A DNA stretch of 9,823 nucleotides from Dehalococcoidales bacterium (GTDB taxonomy: Bacteria > Chloroflexota > Dehalococcoidia > Dehalococcoidales > UBA5760): the NCBI GenBank assembly GCA_028710655.1, contig JAQTTS010000058.1, forward strand, positions 1 to 9,823, read 5' to 3'. The stretch's first letter is position 1. Each line of letters begins with the position of its first letter. The notes under the pieces were generated by a model. It saw only the letters and a list, made by a program, of their open reading frames with translations, made no database searches and had not been told where the DNA came from. Positions 4,177 to 9,823 of the stretch are shown here, piece by piece. Position numbers and translations under genes: made by a program.

Positions 4177-6576
4177 GTGAGCAGGTTTAGCAGGGTATTA
4201 GCTGTTACAGTGATAGCCAGTCTGGCTCTGGCTATGTTGCCGCTGGTCCAGGCATCACCGGCCAGGGCAGCCGGTCCGCCCTGGACGAAGTACTCCGGAA
4301 ACGTCACTCTGGAATACGCAGAGTATGTCATCAACTCTTGGGTTATTCTCGATGGTACCACCTACCGGATGTGGTATACCCATGCCGTAACCGACCTGAG
4401 TGTTACCGAAATGGTCGATGAGATCAAGAAAAGCTACTTTGATGATATTCTTGATGATATAGCTAACCAGGACCTTGACTCCCTGCTCGATGACCTGGCA
4501 TTACTGAGTTCCGATGATGTCGATGATCTGCTGGACTTCCTGAATGCTACCCGTATCGTTATCGGCTATGCTACCTCCTCTAACGGGGTAACCTGGACAA
4601 TCGTAAAAGATGAGGCCCTCGCCGGAGGCGGCCAGTTATGGAATGGCGTCGGAGCCCCCTGCGTGATTAAGGATGGTGATACCTACCGGATGTGGTACAC
4701 TCGCACCACATCCGACCTCGACCGTACCGACTTTAAGGCTATACTGGTTGATCTTAACGGGGATGTAACGACCAGAAAGGCTGCTCTCCTTGACCTGCTG
4801 GATAGCGTTGGTACTGTCATCGGCTATGCCACCTCACTCGACGGCGCAAACTGGACGGTAGTAAATCCTGAAGTACTGACGGATGGTGGGACCGCTCTCA
4901 GCAGCGTCGGGGCAGCCTGCGTTATTCAGAATGATGCCGCACCGCTCTTCGAGATGTGGTACACCCACGGTAAGACCGACCTCACCGAAGCTGACCTGGA
5001 AGACTACCTGACCGGTATCGGCAGCTTCGATATGGACGACCTGACGAATATCCTGGATGTCAGCGCTTTTGTCATCGGCTATGCCACCTCACCCGACGGC
5101 GAGAACTGGACATTAATAAACCCTGACGCCCTCCCCGGCGATACCGCTGCCCGGGACAGCGTCGGTACCCCCAGCGTGGTCAAGTCCGGCAGCAGCTATG
5201 AGATGTGGTTCACCCGTATCCAGACCGACCTCACCGAAGATGACCTTGAGGAAATCAAGCATGAGATAGGGGAGCTTCACCTGGCTGATTTTATAAGGAG
5301 CATTGACCCGGACAACCTCACCGAGTTTCTTGATGAACTGGCGACACTGGATATAGACAGGCTTAAGGAGCTCTTGAGCAATACTGCTGCTGTCATTGGT
5401 TATGCTACTTCGAGTGATGGCGCGAACTGGACGGTAGAGGATACCGAGTCACTGGTGGGCGTCACCAGCAATCTGTGGAGCAGCGTAGGGGCTCCCTGCG
5501 TCATCAAGGAAGGTAGAAACTACAAGATGTGGTATACCAATGGCATCTCCGACCTTACCGTTGATGATCTCCTTGATCTCCTGATGGGTGAAGTCCTGCC
5601 CATCGGGTATGCCTACTATACTCCTGGTGGCGGTGGTGGTGGAGGAGGAGGTGGCGGCGGTGGTGGCGGCGGCGACCTGATACTGACCGTTAACATGGAA
5701 GGCGAGGAAAGCTACTATTTTATCGGTGTGGAAGGCAGACTGAAAGAGCCGGTAGATGTTACCTCAGAGGACGGGCGGCTTAATATCGCTATCCAGAAGG
5801 GGACCATTATCCTGGATGAAGACGAAGAGCCTCCGTCCACCCTAAAATTTACCGTTGATAAGACGCCGCCATCCCCGCCTGCGGACGCTGAGATTGTGGG
5901 GCTGCCCTACAACTTTACACCCGACGGGACGACCTTTAACCCGCTGATTACGGTAAACTGGGGCTATGATCCCTCGGATATCCCCGACGGGGTAGCTGAG
6001 GAGGACCTCCGTATTGCCTACTACGATGAAGATGCCGCTGAATGGGTGGTAATACCGGCGGTGGTTGACACGCGGGCAAATATCATTACTGCCTATATCG
6101 GCCACCTGGCCACCTTTGCCATTATTGCCTTCGCTGCCCCGCCTCCACCACTACCCCTGCCGGCGGCTTTTACCATTGGCTCGCTGGTTGTCTCGCCGCC
6201 GGAGGTAGGTGCCGGTGAGACGGTGAACATCAGTATTCGGGTAAACAATATCGGTGAGACGGCAGGCAGCTATACCGTGACCCTCGAGATAAACGGGCAG
6301 TTTGAAACAGCTCAAGAAATAACCCTTTCCGCAGGTTCCGGTGAAACGGTTACCTTTACTGCGGCCAGGGACGCAGCCGGCTCATACCTGGTGGATGTCA
6401 ACGGCATTACCGGCTCGTTCACCGTGGTAGAGGAATCAACCCCGGCTCCGCCACCTTCGGAGCCGGCAGCACCGGAGAGTAAGCCCAGACAGTGGCCCAT
6501 TTTTGTGATCATAGGTGCCGTGGCAGCGGCGGTAGCTATTCCGCTGACACTCAGATGGCGGTCAAGAAGGGACTGA
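4177..6576 (+). CDS. exported, membrane-anchored protein with five propeller-like repeats, poly-Gly linker and CARDB-like domain
   Basis: A 799-residue protein from GTG 4177. Residues 1-31 are a signal peptide (SRFSR, hydrophobic core, ASPARA). Residues about 36-483 hold five repeats, each with VGAPCVIKDGxTYxMWYT and then VIGYATSxDGxNW. MWYT begins at 65, 172, 260, 343 and 451. This resembles five-bladed propellers of the GH32/43/130 type, but no catalytic acids can be assigned, so an enzyme role is not claimed. Acidic Asp/Leu-rich segments of about 60, 39, 36, 60 and 21 residues interrupt the blades between these motifs and look helical. Sixteen glycines (484-499) lead to a beta-rich module (500-662), a CARDB-like Ig domain (about 665-750), a Pro-rich stretch, a transmembrane helix (773-792) and the tail RWRSRRD. 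Topology: outside the cell, C-terminus in the cytoplasm. The next gene, 76 bases on, shares the C-terminal half. Function unknown; carbohydrate or surface-layer binding is a guess. Confidence 0.85.
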   Translation: MSRFSRVLAVTVIASLALAMLPLVQASPARAAGPPWTKYSGNVTLEYAEYVINSWVILDGTTYRMWYTHAVTDLSVTEMVDEIKKSYFDDILDDIANQDLDSLLDDLALLSSDDVDDLLDFLNATRIVIGYATSSNGVTWTIVKDEALAGGGQLWNGVGAPCVIKDGDTYRMWYTRTTSDLDRTDFKAILVDLNGDVTTRKAALLDLLDSVGTVIGYATSLDGANWTVVNPEVLTDGGTALSSVGAACVIQNDAAPLFEMWYTHGKTDLTEADLEDYLTGIGSFDMDDLTNILDVSAFVIGYATSPDGENWTLINPDALPGDTAARDSVGTPSVVKSGSSYEMWFTRIQTDLTEDDLEEIKHEIGELHLADFIRSIDPDNLTEFLDELATLDIDRLKELLSNTAAVIGYATSSDGANWTVEDTESLVGVTSNLWSSVGAPCVIKEGRNYKMWYTNGISDLTVDDLLDLLMGEVLPIGYAYYTPGGGGGGGGGGGGGGGGDLILTVNMEGEESYYFIGVEGRLKEPVDVTSEDGRLNIAIQKGTIILDEDEEPPSTLKFTVDKTPPSPPADAEIVGLPYNFTPDGTTFNPLITVNWGYDPSDIPDGVAEEDLRIAYYDEDAAEWVVIPAVVDTRANIITAYIGHLATFAIIAFAAPPPPLPLPAAFTIGSLVVSPPEVGAGETVNISIRVNNIGETAGSYTVTLEINGQFETAQEITLSAGSGETVTFTAARDAAGSYLVDVNGITGSFTVVEESTPAPPPSEPAAPESKPRQWPIFVIIGAVAAAVAIPLTLRWRSRRD
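4297..5625 (+). repeat. five-fold coding repeat (propeller-like blades)
   Basis: Five diverged units, with MWYT or MWFT codons beginning at 4369, 4690, 4954, 5203 and 5527. Spacings are 107, 88, 83 and 108 codons, so length varies through the acidic inserts rather than the blade strands. The ATCGGCTATGC segment encoding IGYA is nearly identical at DNA level in the first three units (4561, 4819, 5074). Five units are the number needed to close a five-bladed propeller. Confidence 0.75.
5626..5673 (+). repeat. 16-glycine codon run
   Basis: Sixteen consecutive GGN codons encode a flexible linker between the repeat region and the shared C-terminal module. GGT, GGC and GGA are mixed, so it is not a pure triplet repeat. 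Slippage by whole triplets would change linker length without shifting the frame. Confidence 0.9.
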
Positions 6577-6601
6577 CGGGTAGATTAGCTGCCAAATCCA
6601 T

Positions 6602-6619
6602 CCCGGGTTTATCCCCGGG
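6602..6619 (+). other. GC-rich hairpin between the two surface-protein genes
   Basis: CCCGGG (6602-6607) pairs with CCCGGG (6614-6619) around a TTTATC loop, with one further T-G pair outside. No T-run follows, so it is not a terminator. It may modulate the ratio of the two products or protect the upstream message end (inference). Confidence 0.4.
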
Positions 6620-6652
6620 GCCGACAGTACAGGAATAGAGATAATCGGGAAG

Positions 6653-8116
6653 ATGAGACCACTGAAGTACGGAAGGGCAGCCATCTGGCGCTTGCTAGTG
6701 ATAGTGATTCTGACCCTGTTTCCGGTTTTTGCTGGCGCCAGGCCGGCTCTCGCCTTGAGTGTTTATGATTATTTCAGCATCGACTATGAGGCCTTGTTCA
6801 GCGATTATGCAATTGAAGGTAGCGATACCTTCTACGCCACGCTTATCGGTACGGCGACTTGTAAGAAGGATCTCCCCCTGCCGGTAAGCAGCGGGTACAT
6901 TAAGTCCCGTATTGTCGCAGAACACCGGGGTAGCGGTGACCGGGTAACACTCGAGTCAAGCGTTAAGTTAAATATTGAACCGTTTCCCAACGAGGTGGGG
7001 GGAATCGCCCGGGAGAGCATAGTAGTCCCCCTCCAGTTCCCTGCGGGGTGCCAGCCCGGTACCTATGATATAATCGGCGAGCTTATCGAGTCCAGGGCTG
7101 TTGTCACAACATCCTCGATGACCTTTTCCATCCCGGTGAGCAAGTATCTACCTTCGTCACAGGAAATGGACTCGGTGAGCTATGTGCCGGAGGAAGAGAT
7201 AATAGTCGGCCCCTCTATTGACTTGTCCGATTACACCGATTCGGACGGTATTTTCATCGGTGATTTCGTCTTCCGGTCCGAAGATGGCCGGTGCCAGCTT
7301 AGCATCGAGCAAGACACACTGTGCCTCGATAAGTATGGTGAACCGCTCCTCGAGCTTACCATGATTGCTCTGGAAGAGCAGTTCGCTCCTCCGGAAGACT
7401 ACGGTATCATCGGCCTTGTTTATGACCTTGGCCCTGATGGAGCTACCTTTCACCCGGCGATAACCGTTATCCTGGGCTATGATGATTCTTTACTGTCCGG
7501 AGGCGTTGGTGAAGGCACTCTGGTAATTGCTGAACGTTATGAGCCAGGAGGCGAGTGGGTAATACTCGAAGACAGTACCGTTGACCCCGTTACCAATACT
7601 ATTTCTGCGTCCCTGAGCCACTTCAGTGCTTTTGCTGTCCTGGTTCCCGCTTCTCTGGCCCCGGCACCATCCCCCGGTACGGAGGTCTTGACTGTGACTG
7701 ACCTGGTGATAACGCCCCAGGAAGCAGACACCGGCGAGGAGATAACCATCAGCGTCCTGGTAACCAATGACGGTGAAATTGAGGATACCTACATATTAGT
7801 GTTAAAGATAAACGGCGCTGCGGAAGCCACCGGATACATACCTCTGTCTGCCGGTAGTAGCATGCCGGTAACCTTCACCACCAGTCAGGATACTCCCGGA
7901 ACCTACATTGTAGATGTCAACGGACTAACGGGTACTTTTGAGGTCCGTGGTACTGTCCCGGCAGCACCACCGGCGGAACCTCCGGCGGCTCCCCCTGCCG
8001 AGCCTCCGCTGTCACAGGGTAAGACCAGCCCGGCACTGGTCGGCGGGATTATCGCTGCTATAGCCGCCGGCATAGCCGTGCCGCTGGTGCTCAGGCGGCG
8101 TCGGGCAGGTCGCTGA
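6653..8116 (+). CDS. exported, membrane-anchored CARDB-like protein, paralogous at its C-terminus to the upstream protein
   Basis: A 487-residue protein. Residues 1-35 are a signal peptide (MRPLKYGRAAIWR, hydrophobic core, GARPALA). Residues about 36-180 form a beta-rich domain I do not recognise, containing Cys70 and Cys133. Residues about 205-330 match the upstream protein's module: FRSEDGRCQLSI against TSEDGRLNIAI, then GLVYDLGPDGATFHPAITV against GLPYNFTPDGTTFNPLITV, and a closing LSHFSAFAVL. A CARDB-like Ig domain lies at about 346-431, then a Pro-Ala-Glu repeat (PAAPPAEPP type), a transmembrane helix (about 462-480) and RRRRAGR. It is probably displayed on the cell surface with the C-terminus in the cytoplasm. 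It lacks the MWYT repeats and poly-Gly run. ATG 6653 gives a good signal peptide though its ribosome site is weak. It follows the previous gene by 76 bases with no terminator, so one operon is likely. Function unknown. Confidence 0.85.
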   Translation: MRPLKYGRAAIWRLLVIVILTLFPVFAGARPALALSVYDYFSIDYEALFSDYAIEGSDTFYATLIGTATCKKDLPLPVSSGYIKSRIVAEHRGSGDRVTLESSVKLNIEPFPNEVGGIARESIVVPLQFPAGCQPGTYDIIGELIESRAVVTTSSMTFSIPVSKYLPSSQEMDSVSYVPEEEIIVGPSIDLSDYTDSDGIFIGDFVFRSEDGRCQLSIEQDTLCLDKYGEPLLELTMIALEEQFAPPEDYGIIGLVYDLGPDGATFHPAITVILGYDDSLLSGGVGEGTLVIAERYEPGGEWVILEDSTVDPVTNTISASLSHFSAFAVLVPASLAPAPSPGTEVLTVTDLVITPQEADTGEEITISVLVTNDGEIEDTYILVLKINGAAEATGYIPLSAGSSMPVTFTTSQDTPGTYIVDVNGLTGTFEVRGTVPAAPPAEPPAAPPAEPPLSQGKTSPALVGGIIAAIAAGIAVPLVLRRRRAGR

Positions 8117-8122
8117 AGCCGG

Positions 8123-8695
8123 TCAATGGTCAATCAGTCCTTGTCCGGCGAGAAAAGCCCGGCGCAGGGCATCGGGGTGCTTGGTGATAATACCCTTCTC
8201 ATCTATACTGCGAAACACCAGCTCGCCGGCATAGGTGATATCCAGGACGGTAAAAAGGGCCTTTACTATCGCCAGAGACGGCTCGAAGAGGTTAGCCATT
8301 TTCAGGGCGCCAGCGGAAACAAAGAGGCCCTTTCTCTCTCGCCGGTCGCCTAGCGGCGCTGTCTTAAGTATGTACTTCCTTGCCCAGAGTGCCTGACAGC
8401 GGTCGATCATCGCCTTCATCTGGGCCGTCGGGCCCAGGAAGTGGACCGGTGAGGCCAGGACCACCCGGTCTGCTTCTTCGAGCTCGCGATAGACCGTCTG
8501 CATATCGTCGTTTATAATGCATCTACCTGCCCTCAAGCAGGCATCACAGTGCTGGCAGGGGGTAATATTGAGTTCATTCAGGATGATGGTTTTGACCTCG
8601 GCACCCCGGCCGGCAGCACCCTTCATAATCTCACCAAGAAGAAGGTCGGTATTACCACCCCGCCGCGGGCTGCCGCTGATACCGAGGACTTTCAC
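8123..8695 (-). CDS. NADPH-dependent FMN reductase family, iron-sulfur flavoprotein-like
   Basis: A 190-residue flavodoxin-fold protein. GISGSPRRGGNTDLLL (5-20) is the FMN phosphate-binding loop, and ASPVHFLGPTAQMKAMIDR is the flavin-ring loop of the family. PCQHCDACLRAGRC carries Cys47, Cys50, Cys53 and Cys59 (CX2CX2CX5C), the compact motif that binds a 4Fe-4S cluster in archaeal and anaerobe iron-sulfur flavoproteins. A role in electron transfer or oxygen/peroxide detoxification is known for relatives; the partner here is unknown. The protein is cytosolic. The start is GTG 8695-8693, overlapping the ybeY stop by 4 bases (GTGA), with GGAGG 10 bases upstream, so it is translationally coupled to ybeY. 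Its end lies 6 bases from the convergent surface-protein gene, with no terminator between. Confidence 0.85.
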   Translation of the reverse strand: MKVLGISGSPRRGGNTDLLLGEIMKGAAGRGAEVKTIILNELNITPCQHCDACLRAGRCIINDDMQTVYRELEEADRVVLASPVHFLGPTAQMKAMIDRCQALWARKYILKTAPLGDRRERKGLFVSAGALKMANLFEPSLAIVKALFTVLDITYAGELVFRSIDEKGIITKHPDALRRAFLAGQGLIDH

Positions 8696-9192
8696 CTTCC
8701 CGGTGCCTCCGCTTGTTTCAGTATGTCCCCGATCATACCCAGTATCTCCGCTTCCCTGACCGCCATCCGGCGCTTCAACTCCGGCTCTTCATCCTGATAG
8801 CCCAGGAGATGGAGTATGCCGTGAATAGTAAGAATAGCCACCTCTTTCATTATGGAATGGTCCTGCTGCTCGGCCTGTATTACCGCCTGGGGATAGGAAA
8901 TGACGACTTCACCAAGGTGTAATACTCCATCAGGCGGCAGAACGAAGTTACTCTCCTCTCCGCCGGGCAGCATATGGAAGGCTATCACGTCGGTAGGTCT
9001 GTCCTTGCCCAGATAGCTCCGGTTTAGCTCCCGTATCCTTTCCTGAGTGGTAATAAACAGCCCGAGCTCGGCTTGAGAGCCGATACCCTGGGCAGCAAGG
9101 ACCCGCCCGGCTACCTCCTTGAGCCAGGGTGCATCCGGGCATCCGGCAAGTCCTTCATCAACCAGGATATCAATCTCCATATCGGTAATCAT
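8692..9192 (-). CDS. ybeY: YbeY endoribonuclease-like protein (rRNA maturation)
   Basis: A 166-residue member of the UPF0054/YbeY family, a metal-dependent RNase-like protein needed for 16S rRNA 3'-end maturation and ribosome quality control. Motifs in order: IRELNRSYLGKDRPTDVIAF (53-72), LGEVVIS (93-99), and the metal site HGILHLLGYQDEE (124-136). The family consensus is HGxLHLxGYDH. The first two His ligands (124 and 128) are present, but the third is Asp134 and the preceding Asp is Gln. Length is normal for the family. ATG 9192 is the listed start; a second ATG at 9180 (MEIDILV) is equally plausible, and neither has a clear Shine-Dalgarno. It overlaps the downstream flavoprotein gene by 4 bases. 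No other ribosome-maturation gene (era, phoH) is next to it here. Confidence 0.9.
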   Translation of the reverse strand: MITDMEIDILVDEGLAGCPDAPWLKEVAGRVLAAQGIGSQAELGLFITTQERIRELNRSYLGKDRPTDVIAFHMLPGGEESNFVLPPDGVLHLGEVVISYPQAVIQAEQQDHSIMKEVAILTIHGILHLLGYQDEEPELKRRMAVREAEILGMIGDILKQAEAPGR

Positions 9193-9316
9193 AGCACAGG
9201 CCGGGGCCGGAGCAAATAGGGTAATGAATAAATGTTAGTCGTATCATCTTTAACCTTAATAGTGCTGGCGGGTTGGCAGGAGAAGGGATGCATTCTCTCG
9301 CTTCCTGACCCCTGTC

Positions 9317-9339
9317 GTTTAGAAAATGTTTAGAAAAAT
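9317..9339 (+). promoter_or_regulatory. direct-repeat operator, copy 2
   Basis: GTTTAGAAAAT (9317-9327) and GTTTAGAAAAA (9328-9338), then T, identical across all 23 bases to 4061-4083. The repeat starts 49 bases before the -10 hexamer, exactly as in copy 1, while the sequence between is only partly conserved. This argues for selection on site and spacing. Confidence 0.75.
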
Positions 9340-9362
9340 ACCTGCCTATTTAGCAGAGAATG

Positions 9363-9371
9363 TGGTATAAA
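9363..9371 (+). promoter_or_regulatory. extended -10 promoter of the methyltransferase gene
   Basis: The sequence here includes TGGTATAAA: TGn followed by TATAAA (hexamer 9366-9371), preceded by TG as in copy 1 (TGTGGTATAA against TGTGCTATAA). There is no consensus -35 box. Transcription would begin near 9378. Confidence 0.65.
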
Positions 9372-9424
9372 TTATAGACGCGTCCGATCGGTTAACAGTT
9401 TGGTACAACCGGTTCTGGGAGAGC

Positions 9425-9445
9425 ATGGTGGCGGGCCGGTTTTGA
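9425..9445 (+). other. possible 6-codon leader ORF
   Basis: ATG GTG GCG GGC CGG TTT TGA (MVAGRF), preceded by GGGAG 3 bases upstream, inside the methyltransferase leader. It aligns with the GGGAGAGCA ribosome site and start region of the 4177 gene. It may be a regulatory uORF or a decayed start region carried over with a duplicated promoter. Confidence 0.25.
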
Positions 9446-9494
9446 AGTGTTAGCCAATGCTATTGAGGGAATTTGATACCATAGCGGGGATAAA

Positions 9495-9823
9495 GTGAGA
9501 TTTGCCGAGAGACTGGTCCAAGCCTATTTTGATTGCGCCTATAATGTGGTCTACGATTTTACCACAGCACGGCTTAGCCGCTTCCGGAAGCTGCAGGCCA
9601 GGTGTGTAGCTGAGCTCGGGTTGGCAGAAGGCGACCGGGTGCTCTGTGTCGGTCTTGGCACCGGAAATGAGGTCCCCCGCATCCTGGGAGCAAATATGGC
9701 TGTCGAATTGACCGGTATAGACTACTCGAAGACTGCGCTGAATAAGGCAATCCGGAAAGCGGAGAAGCTGGGTAAGAGTATTGATGTGCGATTGATGGAT
9801 GCACGGAATCTGGATTTTGCTCC
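9495..9823 (+). CDS. class I SAM-dependent methyltransferase (partial, runs off the window)
   Basis: The first 109 codons of a Rossmann-fold methyltransferase, truncated by the window edge. Starting at GTG 9495, it reads as an N-terminal helical region (RFAERLVQAYFDCAYNVVYD), then motif I VLCVGLGTGNE (the SAM-binding glycine loop). Next come VELTGIDYSKTALNKA (acidic residue binding the SAM ribose) and VRLMDARNLDF (Asp after the third strand, adenine contact). The common VLDVGCGTG form of motif I is altered to VLCVGLGTG. The substrate cannot be inferred; ubiquinone/menaquinone-type and lipid methyltransferases share this layout. GTG 9495 is chosen because an in-frame TGA at 9474-9476 closes the frame upstream and GGGGA (9486-9490) lies just before it, though the 4-base spacing is short. 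It is transcribed from the operator-controlled promoter at 9317-9371. Confidence 0.8.
   Translation, partial: MRFAERLVQAYFDCAYNVVYDFTTARLSRFRKLQARCVAELGLAEGDRVLCVGLGTGNEVPRILGANMAVELTGIDYSKTALNKAIRKAEKLGKSIDVRLMDARNLDFA

Larger units (their letters stand above)
9193..9494. other. 302-base intergenic region between ybeY and the methyltransferase
   Basis: This divergent region holds the second direct-repeat operator (9317-9339), an extended -10 (9363-9371) and a leader of about 117 bases for the rightward gene. On the minus strand the ybeY-proximal part is AT-rich (about 9220-9262). It contains a weak promoter-like pair, TTAAAG with TATTCA at 17 bases, which I would not call firmly. GAGAA (9280-9284) and TTCTC (9293-9297) could form a small hairpin. 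I see no RNA gene of a known family. Confidence 0.6.

Noticed and set aside
4151..4180. tRNA D-arm-like sequence (TAGCTC then GGGAGAGCA)
   Set aside because: No acceptor stem, anticodon arm or T-loop (GGTTCGA) follows at the needed spacing. The sequence is explained by a ribosome site and start region.
6602..6619. Hairpin between the two surface-protein genes as an intrinsic terminator
   Set aside because: The stem is GC-rich but only 6-7 base pairs long and is followed by GCCGACAG rather than a T-run.
8117..8122. Terminator between the convergent surface-protein and flavoprotein genes
   Set aside because: The gap is only six bases and no stem with T-run was seen in the adjoining gene ends.
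9574..9804. 76-codon minus-strand reading frame
   Set aside because: It lies opposite the methyltransferase gene, whose SAM-binding motifs are clear. The antisense frame has no domain.
1..9823. CRISPR array, insertion sequence or prophage
   Set aside because: No regularly spaced repeats, transposase, terminal inverted repeats or phage structural genes were seen. The two-copy 11-base repeat has no spacers.

Overview
This window looks like chromosomal DNA from an anaerobic bacterium. greA and ybeY are bacterial genes, and the flavoprotein carries a ferredoxin-like cysteine motif. The two secreted proteins end in a transmembrane helix and a basic tail rather than an LPXTG signal. Together with a geranylgeranyl-reductase-family flavoprotein and a DUF169 protein, this fits Chloroflexota (Dehalococcoidia-like), but that placement is inference and no marker here proves it. 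Most genes start with GTG or TTG, and good Shine-Dalgarno sequences fix several of the starts.

Layout. Positions 1-75 hold the tail and terminator of an upstream gene. A plus-strand DUF169 gene (197-946) converges on a minus-strand block running hisA (3981-3250), a geranylgeranyl-reductase-family flavoprotein (3183-2005), a hairpin, then a separately promoted greA-like gene (1804-989). Divergent from hisA, two plus-strand genes (4177-6576 and 6653-8116) encode large exported, membrane-anchored surface proteins. They share a C-terminal half but have unrelated N-terminal regions. The first carries a five-fold propeller-like repeat with acidic helical inserts and a 16-glycine linker. They converge on a minus-strand pair, ybeY and an iron-sulfur-flavoprotein-like gene, overlapping by 4 bases. 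The window ends inside a plus-strand SAM methyltransferase gene starting at 9495.

The most interesting signal is regulatory. The same 23-base block, two copies of an 11-base direct repeat based on GTTTAGAAAA, occurs at 4061-4083 and 9317-9339. In both places it lies exactly 49 bases upstream of an extended -10 element (TGnTATAA). It precedes the surface-protein pair and the methyltransferase, so these units probably share a regulator, most plausibly of the OmpR/PhoB type.

Other points worth attention are the greA-like protein with an integrase-type SAM-like N-terminal domain, a YbeY with Asp in place of the third zinc-binding His, and apparent start codons for greA and hisA that are really -35 boxes.
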